Part shown: one piece after another, positions 42,130 to 51,831 of the stretch
How positions within the stretch are numbered: position 1 is the first letter of the stretch
Layout of the letters: each line of letters begins with the position of its first letter
Assembly (NCBI RefSeq): GCF_019429485.1
Contig: NZ_JAHXZN010000005.1
Location: 124,001 to 188,000 of the forward strand
Direction of reading: 5' to 3'
Length of the DNA: 64,000 bases
Source of the DNA: Sphingomonas citri
Lineage (GTDB): Bacteria; Pseudomonadota; Alphaproteobacteria; Sphingomonadales; Sphingomonadaceae
Notes under the pieces: model-generated
The model's input: the letters and a program-made list of their open reading frames with translations, nothing else
Told to the model about the DNA's origin: nothing
Databases searched by the model: none
Program-made: the position numbers and the translations under genes

Positions 42130-43263
42130 TCAGCCGATCGCCTGCTTCGGCACGTGCGTGATCCGGCATGCCAGGTCCGCCTCCCCGCTCGCCACCACCC
42201 AGTGATCGCCGCCGTCGGCGATTCCGGTGGTGAAGACGACATTGTCCAGGTACATCTGCTCCTTCAGCGGCTCGGTCAGCGCCGGTGCCGGCTCCAGCAG
42301 CGCGTCGTCGCTGGTGGCGAGCGTGCGCGACGGTTCGTCGCGATCGAGCAGCGACCAATAGGTGCGGTAGATACCGACGACGCCCGAGGGCTCGACGCCG
42401 TGCCACAGGGTCAGCCAGCCCTCCTGACCGTTCACCGTCGTCAGCACCGGCGGCGCCCCGCCCCCCATGCGCGCGGTCGCCATCGTCTTGGCGTGCGGAC
42501 GGATACCGGGGGCGTCGCGCGGCTTCCAATGGAGCGCGTCGGGCGAGGTGGCGAGGTTGATCGACGGCCCGGCACGCCACTCGCTGTCGGGCGGATAGGC
42601 GAAATACAGGTCGCCGAGCGGCCGCGTCTGCGCCCAGAAGGCACCGCCTACCTTCCCCTCGAAGATCAGCATGTCCTTGTTCTGATGGTCGAGCACGATG
42701 CCCTCGAGCTGCCAGTCGAGCGCGTCGTCGCTGGTGTAGAGCGTGGTGCAATGGCGCTCGGGGCTGACCGAGCAGCTCGTCATGTAGAAGCGCCCGTCGA
42801 CGCGGCTGATCCGCGCGTCCTCGACGCCGTAGCATTGATAGGCGGCACGTGGCGCGATCGCGCGGTCGTAGTGGATCGTCTCCACCCGCGTGCCGCTCGC
42901 GTCGAGCTCGATCGGCAGCAGCCAGGACAGCGACGTCAGCGCCATCACCTTCCAGCCGCCGCCGCGCATCATGAACTTGCGCGGGTCGGAGGTGTCGACC
43001 AGCGACAGCGGCCAGGCGTCTAGCACGTAGCGGTCGCCGTCCCAGCGGATGGCGTGGATCTGCTGGTCACGCACGGGGTGACGCAGCGCCTCGGCGACGC
43101 GCACCATCAGCAGCAGGTTGCCATTGGCCAGCCGCGTCATGCCCGGGTTGAAGGCGCCGAGCACATAGGTCTCGGCGTCGAGGTGCCCGGCGAGCGGTGA
43201 GCGCGACAGGTCGACGTCGCCGGGGCCGAACACCAGGGCATCGTGGAGAAAGTCGGTGGCCAT
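42130..43263 (-). CDS. GH130-like glycoside phosphorylase/hydrolase
   Basis: A 377-residue five-bladed beta-propeller protein resembling GH130 mannoside phosphorylases. Visible features are AFNPGMTRLANGNLLLMVRV near the N-terminus, YGVEDARISRVDGRFYMTSC with the catalytic-type aspartate, and later blades ISRVDG, WKPRDA and GGGAPPV. No signal peptide, so it is cytoplasmic. ATG 43263 is chosen; a TTG at 43272 overlapping the SDR stop is an alternative. It is co-directional with the SDR and hydrolase genes. It may recycle or trim a mannose-type glycoside. Confidence 0.8.
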   Translation of the reverse strand: MATDFLHDALVFGPGDVDLSRSPLAGHLDAETYVLGAFNPGMTRLANGNLLLMVRVAEALRHPVRDQQIHAIRWDGDRYVLDAWPLSLVDTSDPRKFMMRGGGWKVMALTSLSWLLPIELDASGTRVETIHYDRAIAPRAAYQCYGVEDARISRVDGRFYMTSCSVSPERHCTTLYTSDDALDWQLEGIVLDHQNKDMLIFEGKVGGAFWAQTRPLGDLYFAYPPDSEWRAGPSINLATSPDALHWKPRDAPGIRPHAKTMATARMGGGAPPVLTTVNGQEGWLTLWHGVEPSGVVGIYRTYWSLLDRDEPSRTLATSDDALLEPAPALTEPLKEQMYLDNVVFTTGIADGGDHWVVASGEADLACRITHVPKQAIG

Positions 43264-43268
43264 AACGA

Positions 43269-44024
43269 TCAATCCCCGTCCTGCACGCGCGGGCTGATCG
43301 TCAGCCGCTGGATCACCGCGCGGCGCGGCTGGGTGAGCAGGTAATGCACCCCCACCGCGATGTCCTCGGCGCGCAGCATCTTCTCCTCGTCGATCATCTC
43401 GCGCTGCTTCTCGGGCGGGAGGTCGGGCAGCTGCATGTCCGAGCCCGTGAGGCCGGGCTCGACCAGCGCGACGCGCACGCCCCTGGGTCCGAGCTCGCGC
43501 CGGAGCGCGATCGAGAAGCCCTGCAGCCCGCTCTTGATCCCGGCGTAGACGGTGGAGTGCGGCCCGAGCACATTAGCGCTGGTCGAGCCGATCATCACCA
43601 CGTCGCCCTCCGTCATGTCGCGCGCGGCGCGCTGGGTCAGCAGCAGATAGTGCGTGAAGTTGAGCGCGATCGCGTGCAGCAGCGCGGCCTCGTTCATCTC
43701 GGTCACGCCGCTCGCGGCCTCGGCGGCGTTGGCGACCACGACGTCATAGCCGCCGAGCGTTGCGCTCGCGGCATCGACGGCCGCGCCGACCTGGTCGGGG
43801 CGACTGAGATCGAACAGCCCGCCGTCGCCCGTGCCGACCTCGCGCACCCGCGCGAGCGCATCGTCGAGATGCGCCTGATCGGTGCCGACGAGATAGACGT
43901 GCGCGCCCTCGGCGGCGAGCAGCACCGCGACCGCGCGGCCGATCCCTGTGGTGCCGCCGGTGACGATCGCGCGCCGCCCCTTGAGCGTCGCCTGCGCGCT
44001 ATGCGCGTCACTGATCTCGGTCAT
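43269..44024 (-). CDS. Short-chain dehydrogenase/reductase
   Basis: A 251-residue NAD(P)-dependent SDR. The cofactor motif is VTGGTTGIGRA, then VANAAE (NNAG-equivalent); the catalytic residues are S in MIGSTSANV and Y-x3-K in STVYAGIKSG. ATG 44024 has AGAGGA 6 bases upstream. It lies between the alpha/beta hydrolase gene and the GH130-like gene and is probably part of one transcript. The substrate is unknown, possibly a sugar or sugar alcohol. Confidence 0.9.
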   Translation of the reverse strand: MTEISDAHSAQATLKGRRAIVTGGTTGIGRAVAVLLAAEGAHVYLVGTDQAHLDDALARVREVGTGDGGLFDLSRPDQVGAAVDAASATLGGYDVVVANAAEAASGVTEMNEAALLHAIALNFTHYLLLTQRAARDMTEGDVVMIGSTSANVLGPHSTVYAGIKSGLQGFSIALRRELGPRGVRVALVEPGLTGSDMQLPDLPPEKQREMIDEEKMLRAEDIAVGVHYLLTQPRRAVIQRLTISPRVQDGD

Positions 44025-44064
44025 GCTGGTCCTCTCGCTCACCCCGGCTGAGCGAGACGAACCG

Positions 44065-44940
44065 CTAGCGTGCGGGTTCCGCGGTCGCGGCGAGCAGTCG
44101 ATCGATCGCGGGCAGCAGCGCCGGTTCGTCGAGCAGTGGGGCGTGTCCCACGCCCGGCACCGCCACCAGCTCGGCGCGCGGCAGCGCCGCGATCATGCGC
44201 CGTGCGGTGGCGTCGCTCAGGATGTCGCTGCGCTCCCCGCGCGCGACCACCACGGGTACGTCGCCCAGCGCCGCCCAGGCGCGCCACAGGTCGGGCCCTG
44301 CCTCGCCGCCGGGGAGCCGGAACGGCTCGGCGATCTTGAGGTCATAGTCGAGCACGATCCGCCCCGCGCTGTTGAGCCGATAGAGCCGCTTGGCCATCGC
44401 CAGCCACTGGTCGATGCGCCAGCCGGGATAGACGTCGGCGTTCGCCTCCTGCAGACCGCGCGCGGCGTGGAGCCAGGTGGGATAGACGCTGGGCTTGCCG
44501 ACATAGCCGCGGATGCGCGCCAGCCCGCCGGGCTCGACCGCCGGGCCGATGTCGTTGAGCAGCGCGCCGGCGATGCGCCCCGGCAACATGCCGGCGAGCA
44601 GCATCGTCACGATCCCGCCGAGCGAGGTCCCCACCGCCACGACGCGCTCCAGCCGCTGGTCGGCGAGCAGCGCCACCACGTCCTGCGCGTAGGTCAGCGG
44701 CACATAGGTCATCGGGTCCTTGGCATAGCCGCTCTCGCCGCGGCCGCGGAACTCGACCGCGAGCACGCGCCGCCGCCCGCCGAGCGCCGCGACCAGCGGC
44801 TCGAAGTCGCGGACGTTGCGGGTCAGGCCGGGCAGACACAGCAGCGGGGGAGCGGCGTCGCTCTCCGGGCCGGGATAGTCGCGCGCGTGCAGCCGCAGTC
44901 CGTCGGCGGACCACCAGTAGACGTCGCGAAAATCCGCCAT
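44065..44940 (-). CDS. Alpha/beta-fold hydrolase
   Basis: A 291-residue serine hydrolase. The nucleophile elbow is VGTSLGGIV (Ser about residue 101), the oxyanion strand is LLCLPGLTRNVRDFEPL, and the C-terminal histidine is in VPGVGHAPLLDEP. ATG 44940 is chosen. It is divergent from selO with 37 bp between starts. The active site is complete, but substrate specificity cannot be read. Confidence 0.9.
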   Translation of the reverse strand: MADFRDVYWWSADGLRLHARDYPGPESDAAPPLLCLPGLTRNVRDFEPLVAALGGRRRVLAVEFRGRGESGYAKDPMTYVPLTYAQDVVALLADQRLERVVAVGTSLGGIVTMLLAGMLPGRIAGALLNDIGPAVEPGGLARIRGYVGKPSVYPTWLHAARGLQEANADVYPGWRIDQWLAMAKRLYRLNSAGRIVLDYDLKIAEPFRLPGGEAGPDLWRAWAALGDVPVVVARGERSDILSDATARRMIAALPRAELVAVPGVGHAPLLDEPALLPAIDRLLAATAEPAR

Positions 44941-44977
44941 GCTTGTTTCCCCGCTTCGGCGCGCCCCATATCCACGC

Positions 44978-46336
44978 ATGCCCTTCGACCCGCAAGCATA
45001 TCGCCCCGAGCGCCGGATCCTGTCGCTCAGTGAGCCCTTCTACGATCCCGTCCGGGCCGCGAACTTCCCGGAGACGCGGTTGCGCTTTCGCAACGATCGC
45101 GCCGCCACGGAGGTGGGGCTGCGCGGGCTCGACGAGGCGGAATGGATCGCGCATTTCGGCCGCTTCGCGCCGCTGCCGGAAAGCCTCGAGCAGCCGCTGG
45201 CGCTGCGCTATCACGGACACCAGTTCCGCGCCTACAATCCCGATCTCGGCGACGGCCGCGGCTTCACCTTCGCGCAACTGCGCGACCGCGACGGGCGGCT
45301 GCTCGATCTCGGCACCAAGGGATCGGGGCAGACGCCGTGGAGTCGCTTCGGCGACGGCCGGCTGACGCTCAAGGGCGGGGTGCGTGAGGTGCTCGCGAGC
45401 GAGATGCTCGAGGCGCTAAGCGTGCCGACCTCGCGCACTTTCTCGCTGATCGAGACGAGCGAGGCGCTGGAGCGCAACGACGAGCCCTCGCCGACCCGCG
45501 CGGCGGTGCTGGTACGATTGAGTCACGGCCATATTCGCATCGGCACCTTCCAGCGGCTCGCCTATCACCGCGACGAGGACGCGATGCGGCGGCTGGTGCG
45601 CTACGTGCTGACCGAGCTGTACGATGAGCCCGGGGACGACCCGGTGCGGCTGCTCGAACTGGTGGTGGCGCGCACCGCGGTGCTGGCGGCACGCTACATG
45701 GCGGCCGGGTTCGTCCACGGCGTGCTCAACTCGGACAACATCAACGTCACCGGCGAGAGCTTCGATTATGGCCCATGGCGCTTCGCGCCGACGTGGGACC
45801 CGGGCTTCACCGCGGCCTATTTCGACCATGGCGGGCTATACGCCTTCGGTCGTCAGCCCGAGGCGATCCTGTGGGACGTGATGCAGCTCGCCTCCTCACT
45901 GCGGCTGATCGCGGAGAGCGATCCGCTGGTGGCCGCGCTCGACCGGTTCGCGGAGGCGTACCAGCCCGCGGTGGCGGAAGCGCTGCTGTGGCGGATGGGG
46001 CGCGTGCCGCGCGGTGAGGCGAGCGACCGCGCGCTGGTGCAGGCGGTCGAGCGCGCGCTGCGCGCGAGCGGCGTCGGGCTCGACCGCTTCTTCTTCGACG
46101 TGTTCGCGCAGGAATTGCCGGCAGGCTACGGCGCCGAGTGGGACGCGGTGCGCGCGGCGCTGGCGGACTACGCGTCCCGCAAGTCGCGCGACCATGCGTA
46201 CTGGCGTGGTGAGCCGTGCGCGATGCTGATCGACGAGGTCGAGGCGATCTGGGCACCGATCGCCGAGCGCGACGATTGGGGGGCGTTCGCGGCCAAGCTC
46301 TCGGCGATCCGGCAGATGGCTGATGCGCTGAGGTGA
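44978..46336 (+). CDS. selO: Protein adenylyltransferase SelO (YdiU/UPF0061)
   Basis: A 452-residue pseudokinase-fold enzyme that transfers AMP to proteins. YHGHQFRAYNPDLGDGRG and LDLGTKGSGQTPWSRFGDGR form the nucleotide site with its lysine and arginines. HGVLNSDNINV and FDYGPW supply the catalytic and metal-binding Asp/Asn/Asp, and DPGFTAAYFDHGGLYAFGRQP is the family signature. At 452 residues it is shorter than E. coli YdiU (about 480), and it lacks the C-terminal selenocysteine/cysteine tail of mitochondrial SelO. It is a single gene. Confidence 0.93.
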   Translation: MPFDPQAYRPERRILSLSEPFYDPVRAANFPETRLRFRNDRAATEVGLRGLDEAEWIAHFGRFAPLPESLEQPLALRYHGHQFRAYNPDLGDGRGFTFAQLRDRDGRLLDLGTKGSGQTPWSRFGDGRLTLKGGVREVLASEMLEALSVPTSRTFSLIETSEALERNDEPSPTRAAVLVRLSHGHIRIGTFQRLAYHRDEDAMRRLVRYVLTELYDEPGDDPVRLLELVVARTAVLAARYMAAGFVHGVLNSDNINVTGESFDYGPWRFAPTWDPGFTAAYFDHGGLYAFGRQPEAILWDVMQLASSLRLIAESDPLVAALDRFAEAYQPAVAEALLWRMGRVPRGEASDRALVQAVERALRASGVGLDRFFFDVFAQELPAGYGAEWDAVRAALADYASRKSRDHAYWRGEPCAMLIDEVEAIWAPIAERDDWGAFAAKLSAIRQMADALR

Positions 46337-46412
46337 GATTAGGCGCGGGTGTCCCTCATGTGCCCCTGTGCATGCGGGAGCACTGGCGACGTCAAGCCAT
46401 TGCCTCCACCAG

Positions 46413-46510
46413 CGTCGTCCCGAACTCGTTTCAGGATCAACCGGTCCGCGAACACCGGGTCGTCCGCTCCTACCGCACCGCGGAACCTGAGACGAGCTCA
46501 GGATGACGCC
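46413..46510. repeat. Diverged REP-like inverted repeat in the selO-astD gap
   Basis: CGTCGTCCCGAACTCGTTTC at one end and a degenerate complement (AACCTGAGACGAGCTCAGGA then TGACG) at the other enclose about 50 bases. The ends echo the 16.8-kb element with substitutions. The remainder of the gap (46337-46588) holds nothing I can support. Confidence 0.55.
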
Positions 46511-46588
46511 AGCAGGGCAGAGCGGCGCGCGCGCCCCCTCTCCCCGCAGCCGATTGGCAAGTTACGCAAAGTGCGCGAAGAGGGCGCC

Positions 46589-47998
46589 ATGGCAGAACTG
46601 ATCTCGTACGAGCCCGCCACCGGCGCCGAGCTCTGGCGCGGCGCGACGAGCGATGTCGATCAGGAGGTCGCCGCGGCGCGCGAGGGCTTCGTGCCCTGGG
46701 CGGCGCGCTCGCTCTCCTTTCGCATCGAGACGCTGCGCCGTTTCGCCAACGTGGTGCGCCAGCGTGCCGACGCCTTCACCGAGGTGATCGCGCGCGAGAC
46801 CGGCAAGCCGCTGTGGGAGGCGCGGACCGAGGTCGACAGCGTCGTCGCCAAGGTCGACATCTCGGTCACCGCCTATGCCGAGCGGACGGCGCAGCGCCGC
46901 ATGGACGCGCCGATGAACAGCCGCATGGCGCTCCGCCACAAGCCGCACGGCGTGCTCGCGGTGCTGGGACCGTACAATTTCCCCGCTCACCTTCCCAACG
47001 GCCACATCGTCCCGGCGCTGATCGCGGGCAATGCGGTGGTGTTCAAACCGTCCGAGAAGACCCCGGCGACGGGCCTGTTCCTGGTCGAGTGCCTGCACGC
47101 CGCGGGCGTGCCGACGGAGACGATGCGCGTGGTGATCGGCGGGCCGGCCGAGGGGCGCGCGCTCGCGGCGCATCCCGACATCGACGGGCTGCTGTTCACC
47201 GGCTCGGCGCGCACCGGCATCGCGCTCAACCGCGCCTTCGCCGAGAAGCCCGAGAAGATCCTCGCGCTCGAGATGGGCGGCAACAACCCGATCCTGGTGT
47301 GGGACACGCCCGACCTGCACACCGCCGCGGTGCTGGTGACGCAGTCGGCCTTCACGACAGCTGGGCAGCGCTGCACCGCGGCGCGGCGGCTGATCGTGCA
47401 GGACACGCTGGCGGACGGACTGCTCGGCGAGCTCACCAGGCTGACCAACCGGCTGATCGTCGGCGCGCCGCACGACGAGCCCCAGCCCTTCATGGGCCCG
47501 GTGATCGACAATGAGACCGCCGACGGGCTGAGCGAGAGCTTCCTCGCGCTGATGATGAAGGGCGGCCGCCCGGTCCGTCACATGGCGCGCCCCGATCCCG
47601 AGCGGCCGTTCCTCACGCCCGGCATCATCGACGTCACCGACGTGTCCGAGCGGCCCGACATGGAGCTGTTCGGCCCGCTGCTCCAGGTCGTGCGCGTCGA
47701 CGATTTCGACGCCGCGATCGCCGAGGCCAACGCCACGCGCTACGGCCTGTCCGCCTCGCTGGTCAGCCAGACGCCCGCGCTGTTCGACCGCTTCTGGGCG
47801 GGGGCGCGCGCGGGCATCGTCAACTGGAACAAGCCCACCAACGGCGCCTCCTCCTCGGCGCCGTTCGGCGGCATCGGCTGGTCGGGCAACCATCGCCCGA
47901 GCGCCTACTACGCGGCGGATTACTGCGCCTATCCGGTGGTGTCGAACGAGGCCGACGCGGCGCGTGCCTCGATCGGCATCGGCCTTGCCGACGGCTGA
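46589..47998 (+). CDS. astD: Succinylglutamate-semialdehyde dehydrogenase AstD
   Basis: A 469-residue aldehyde dehydrogenase catalysing the fourth step of the arginine succinyltransferase pathway (N-succinylglutamate semialdehyde to N-succinylglutamate). VLGPYNFPAHLPNGHIVPAL carries the catalytic Asn; LALEMGGNNP holds the general-base Glu and TTAGQRCTAARR the nucleophilic Cys. The SFRIETLRRFA and MNSRMALRHKPHGV segments fit AstD rather than other ALDHs. ATG 46589 is chosen over an upstream frame through the repeat. Three genes separate it from astA/astB. Confidence 0.9.
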   Translation: MAELISYEPATGAELWRGATSDVDQEVAAAREGFVPWAARSLSFRIETLRRFANVVRQRADAFTEVIARETGKPLWEARTEVDSVVAKVDISVTAYAERTAQRRMDAPMNSRMALRHKPHGVLAVLGPYNFPAHLPNGHIVPALIAGNAVVFKPSEKTPATGLFLVECLHAAGVPTETMRVVIGGPAEGRALAAHPDIDGLLFTGSARTGIALNRAFAEKPEKILALEMGGNNPILVWDTPDLHTAAVLVTQSAFTTAGQRCTAARRLIVQDTLADGLLGELTRLTNRLIVGAPHDEPQPFMGPVIDNETADGLSESFLALMMKGGRPVRHMARPDPERPFLTPGIIDVTDVSERPDMELFGPLLQVVRVDDFDAAIAEANATRYGLSASLVSQTPALFDRFWAGARAGIVNWNKPTNGASSSAPFGGIGWSGNHRPSAYYAADYCAYPVVSNEADAARASIGIGLADG

Positions 47999-48062
47999 GC
48001 GAACGCCGGCCCTCGACAGCCCCGCGCGCGCCGGGCATCAGCGCGCGCGAACAGGGAGATAG

Positions 48063-49007
48063 ATGATGCCCAGCGGATTGGTCGCGCTGCTCGACGACGT
48101 GGCGGGCCTGACCCGGCTCGCCGCCGCCTCGCTCGATGATGTCGGCGCTGCCGCGGCCAAGGCCGGGACAAAGGCGGCGGGCGTGGTGGTCGACGATACC
48201 GCGGTGACGCCGCGCTACGTCACCGGCCTGTCGCCGCAGCGCGAGCTGCCGATCATCGGCAAGATCGCGCTGGGATCGCTGCGCAACAAGATCGTCTTCC
48301 TGCTGCCGATCGCGATCGGGCTGAGCGCCTGGGCGCCGTGGGCGATCACCCCGCTGCTGATGCTGGGCGGCGCGTATCTGTGCTTCGAAGGCGCCGAGAA
48401 GGTGATCGAGGCGCTCTCGGGCCAGCACCATGACGACACCGCCGACGCAGCGACCGACCCGGCCGAGCTGGAGCGCCAGAAGGTGTCGGGCGCGATCCGC
48501 ACCGATTTCATCCTCTCCGCCGAGATCATGGCGATCGCGCTCGGGGAAGTCTCCGACACACCGCTGCTCACTCAGGCGATCACGCTAGCGGTAGTGGCGG
48601 TGGCGATCACTGCGGGCGTCTACGGCGTGGTGGCGCTGATCGTGAAGGCCGATGATGTCGGACTGCACCTCGCCAAGAGTTCGTCCTCGCCGCTGCGCGC
48701 GATCGGGCGCGGGCTGGTCAAGGGCGTGCCGGTGCTGATGCGCTGGCTCGCGGTGATCGGCACCGCGGCGATGCTGTGGGTCGGCGGCGGCATCCTGCTC
48801 CACGGCGCGGAGACGCTGGGATGGCGCGCGCCGCAGCACCTCGTCCACCATCTCGCCGAGCGGGTCGAGCACGGCGCGCCGGCGCTGGGCGCGGTGCTCG
48901 GCTGGCTGCTCACCGCGACGCTGTCGGGCGTGGTCGGGCTCGCCGTAGGCGGCGCGATCGCGGGCCTGCTCCACCTCTTCCACCGCGACGGCACGGCGGC
49001 GCACTGA
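48063..49007 (+). CDS. DUF808 inner-membrane protein (YedI-like)
   Basis: A 314-residue protein beginning SGLVALLDDVAGLTRLAAAS, the typical DUF808 start, with KAAGVVVDDTAVTPRYVTGL. Five or so membrane helices follow (for example VFLLPIAIGLSAWAPWAITP, VVAVAITAGVYGVVALI, GWLLTATLSGVVGLAVGGAI). A cytoplasmic QHHDD-containing loop lies after the first pair. No function is established for the family to my knowledge. ATG 48063 or 48066. Confidence 0.9.
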   Translation: MMPSGLVALLDDVAGLTRLAAASLDDVGAAAAKAGTKAAGVVVDDTAVTPRYVTGLSPQRELPIIGKIALGSLRNKIVFLLPIAIGLSAWAPWAITPLLMLGGAYLCFEGAEKVIEALSGQHHDDTADAATDPAELERQKVSGAIRTDFILSAEIMAIALGEVSDTPLLTQAITLAVVAVAITAGVYGVVALIVKADDVGLHLAKSSSSPLRAIGRGLVKGVPVLMRWLAVIGTAAMLWVGGGILLHGAETLGWRAPQHLVHHLAERVEHGAPALGAVLGWLLTATLSGVVGLAVGGAIAGLLHLFHRDGTAAH

Positions 49008-49068
49008 GCCGCGTGCGCGCCGACGCCGGCGCTTCACCGCTCCGCTCCACCGCGCTAAGGCGAGCGGC

Positions 49069-49557
49069 ATGACCGATCCCAGCGACCTCCCCTATCGGCC
49101 CTGCGCGGGCGTGATGCTGCTCAATCGCGAAGGCAAGGTTTTTGTCGGGCAGCGGCTCGATAACGTGCTGGAGGCCTGGCAGATGCCGCAGGGCGGGATC
49201 GATCCGGGCGAGGACGCGCAGGCCGCGGCGACGCGCGAGCTGTGGGAGGAGACCGGCGTGACCGCCGACAAGGTGTCGCTGATCGCCGAGGCTCCTGAAG
49301 AGCTCTATTACGACCTGCCGCCCGAGATGATCGGCAAGGTGTGGAAGGGAAAGTATCGCGGCCAGCGCCAGCGCTGGTTCCTGTTCCGCTTCGACGGCAC
49401 CGACTCGGACATCCGCATCGACACGCCGCACCCCGAATTCCGCGCCTGGCGCTGGGCCGAGCCGGCGGACCTGCCCGCGCTGATCGTACCCTTCAAGCAG
49501 CAGCTGTACCGCGACGTGCTGCACGCCTTCGCGGCGCACCTCGATCTGCCGGGCTGA
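49069..49557 (+). CDS. rppH: RNA pyrophosphohydrolase (Nudix)
   Basis: A 162-residue Nudix hydrolase that trims the 5-prime end of mRNA to a monophosphate to start decay. The N-terminus YRPCAGVMLLNREGKVFVGQ and AWQMPQGGIDPGED, followed by RELWEETGV, give the complete Nudix box (G-x5-E-x7-REUxEExGU). The KVWKGKYRGQRQRWFLFRF segment is typical of RppH. It is 44 bp upstream of the M20 hydrolase, and co-transcription is possible but not implied functionally. Confidence 0.92.
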   Translation: MTDPSDLPYRPCAGVMLLNREGKVFVGQRLDNVLEAWQMPQGGIDPGEDAQAAATRELWEETGVTADKVSLIAEAPEELYYDLPPEMIGKVWKGKYRGQRQRWFLFRFDGTDSDIRIDTPHPEFRAWRWAEPADLPALIVPFKQQLYRDVLHAFAAHLDLPG

Positions 49558-49600
49558 CGCCCGCTGGCCTCGCGCCGCCGACCCCGCTAGGCTGCCCGCC

Positions 49601-50803
49601 ATGGGGGAACTCACGAGAGGAGAGCGCGCCGCGGTCGAGCGGCTCGACGCGGCGCGGATGCTGACGCGGGTCGAGCGCTGGTGCGCGATCAACAGCGGCA
49701 CGCGCAACCTGGGGGGGTGTGCCGCGATGGCCGAGGCGCTCGCCGATGCCTTCGCCGCGCTGCCGGGCGAGGTGACGCTGATCGAGCCGGGTGCAGCGGA
49801 GAGCGTCGGCGCCGACGGCAGCGTGGCCGCGCTGGCACACGGCCGCCATCTGCGCGTAACGGTGCGGCCCGAGGCGCCGGTGCGGCTGCTCCTCACCGGC
49901 CACCTCGACACTGTCTATCCGGTGGATCATCCGTTTCAGACTCTGACGTGGCGCGAGGCCGGGGTGCTCAACGGTCCCGGCGTGGCCGACATGAAGGGTG
50001 GCCTCGCGCTGATGCTGGAGGCGCTGCTCGCGCTGGAGGCCGAGGGCGCCCGCTTCGGCTATGACGTGGTGATCAACTCGGACGAGGAGACCGGCTCCTT
50101 CTCCTCGGCGGCGCTGCTGGCCGAGGCGGCGCGCGGCAAGGTAGCCGCGCTCACCTACGAGCCCGCGCTGCCGGACGGCACGCTGGCGGGCGCGCGCGGC
50201 GGCACCGGCAATTTCTCGATCGTGGTGCGCGGGCGCGCGGCTCACGCGGGCCGCAACCCCGCCGACGGGCGCAACGCGGTGGTGGCGGCGAGCGCGCTGG
50301 CGCTGCGGCTCCACGCCGAACGCTCGCCGCGGCTGGCCGTCAATCCGGCGCGGATCGATGGCGGTGGTCCGAACAACGTCGTCCCCGATCTCGCCGTGCT
50401 GCGCGTCAACTTCCGCCCCGCCGACGCGGGCGAGATCGCGCGCGCGCAGGCGCTCGTCGAGCGGGCGGCGGCCGAGGTCGCGGCGGTGCACGAGGTGACC
50501 GTGGAGGTGCACGGCGGGTTCAATCGCCCGCCCAAGCCGATCGACGCCGGGGCGGCCCGGCTGTTCGAGCTGGTGCGCGCGAGCGGCGCCGACCTTGGCC
50601 AGGCGATCGCCTGGCGCGACACCGGCGGCGTGTGCGACGGCAACAACATCGCCGCCTGCGGCGTCCCCGTGGTCGACACGATGGGCGCGCGCGGCGGCGC
50701 GATCCACTCGGCGGAGGAATATCTGATCGTCGACAGCCTGAGAGAGCGCGCAGCCCTGTCCGCGGTGACGATGCTGCGGATTGCCGAGGGAGCGCTGGCA
50801 TGA
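49601..50803 (+). CDS. M20-family metallohydrolase in the ast cluster (candidate succinylglutamate hydrolase)
   Basis: A 400-residue M20/glutamate-carboxypeptidase-like enzyme. The two-metal site is visible: His in TGHLDTVYP, bridging Asp in GVADMKGG, catalytic Glu pair in NSDEETGSF, Glu in TYEPALP and His in GGAIHSAEE. The dimerisation domain lies between about residues 200 and 300. It is coupled by ATGA overlap to astA. The M20 carboxypeptidase G2 group cleaves N-acyl-glutamates, so it may do the job of the missing AstE (succinylglutamate desuccinylase, an M14 enzyme). This is an inference from chemistry and position. Confidence 0.85.
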   Translation: MGELTRGERAAVERLDAARMLTRVERWCAINSGTRNLGGCAAMAEALADAFAALPGEVTLIEPGAAESVGADGSVAALAHGRHLRVTVRPEAPVRLLLTGHLDTVYPVDHPFQTLTWREAGVLNGPGVADMKGGLALMLEALLALEAEGARFGYDVVINSDEETGSFSSAALLAEAARGKVAALTYEPALPDGTLAGARGGTGNFSIVVRGRAAHAGRNPADGRNAVVAASALALRLHAERSPRLAVNPARIDGGGPNNVVPDLAVLRVNFRPADAGEIARAQALVERAAAEVAAVHEVTVEVHGGFNRPPKPIDAGAARLFELVRASGADLGQAIAWRDTGGVCDGNNIAACGVPVVDTMGARGGAIHSAEEYLIVDSLRERAALSAVTMLRIAEGALA

Positions 50804-51831
50804 CCTTCGTGATCCGCGCCGCGCAGCCGGGCGACCTGCCACACCTGTACGAGATGGCGAAGCTGACCGGCGGCGGCTTCACCAACCTGCCGCCCGATCG
50901 CACCGCGCTCGGCGCCAAGCTGGCGCGCTGCGGCGAGGCGTTCGGGCGCGACACCGCGGGCCTGCGCGACGAGCTGTTCGTGCTGATGCTGGAGAACACC
51001 GCCACCGGCGACGTGCGCGGGACCTGCCAGCTGATCACCCACGTCGGGCAGAAGCACCCCTTCTACAGCTATCGCATCGGCACGCTGACGCAGCACAGCC
51101 GCGAGCTGGAGCGCACCTTCCGTGCCGAGATGCTGACGCTCACCACCGACCTGGAGGGGGCGAGCGAGGTCGGCGGTCTGTTCCTCCATCCCGGCGAGCG
51201 CGCCGGCGGGCTCGGGCTGCTGCTCGCGCGCAGCCGCTACCTCTTCATCCGCGCGCACCGCCAGCGCTTCGCCGAGCGGACGCTGGCCGAGCTGCGCGGC
51301 GTGATCGACGAGGCGGGCGGATCGCCCTTCTGGGATGGCCTGGCGGGGCGCTTCTTCGGCATGAGCTTCCAGCAGGCCGACGAGTTCAACGCGATCAACG
51401 GCCACCAGTTCATCGCCGACCTGATGCCGAAGCACCCGATCTACACCGCGATGCTGACCGACGGTGCGCGTGCCGCCATCGGCCTGCCCCACCCTTCCGG
51501 TCGCGCCGCGATGCGGATGCTCGAGCACGAGGGGTTCGCCTTCGAGAATTACGTCGACATCTTCGATGGCGGCCCGACCATGACGGCGCGCACCGACCAG
51601 ATCCGCACCGTCCGTGACGCGCGCGACGCCGAACTGGTGACGATCGACGGAGCTGGCGACCCGGCCGCGGGCGGGACGGAGGCGCTGGTCGCGACCGGGC
51701 GGCTCGGTGCGTTCCGCTGCGCCTATGGCGCGGTCCGGAAAGTCGAGGGCGGCGTCGCGCTTGACCGGGCCTGTGCCGCCGCGCTGGCGATCGAGCCGGG
51801 CGCGACGGTGAGCTGGATCGGGCGGATATGA
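50800..51831 (+). CDS. astA: Arginine N-succinyltransferase AstA
   Basis: A 343-residue GNAT-fold enzyme for the first step of the pathway, succinylating arginine. VIRAAQPGDLPHLYEMAKLT, GGGFTNLPPD, the GLFLHPGERAGGLGLLLARS acyl-CoA loop, and IYTAMLTDGARAAIGLPHPSG with the family-typical HEGF ending are all AstA features. ATG 50800 overlaps the previous stop, and the stop overlaps astB (ATGA), so the three genes are translationally coupled. Confidence 0.95.
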   Translation: MTFVIRAAQPGDLPHLYEMAKLTGGGFTNLPPDRTALGAKLARCGEAFGRDTAGLRDELFVLMLENTATGDVRGTCQLITHVGQKHPFYSYRIGTLTQHSRELERTFRAEMLTLTTDLEGASEVGGLFLHPGERAGGLGLLLARSRYLFIRAHRQRFAERTLAELRGVIDEAGGSPFWDGLAGRFFGMSFQQADEFNAINGHQFIADLMPKHPIYTAMLTDGARAAIGLPHPSGRAAMRMLEHEGFAFENYVDIFDGGPTMTARTDQIRTVRDARDAELVTIDGAGDPAAGGTEALVATGRLGAFRCAYGAVRKVEGGVALDRACAAALAIEPGATVSWIGRI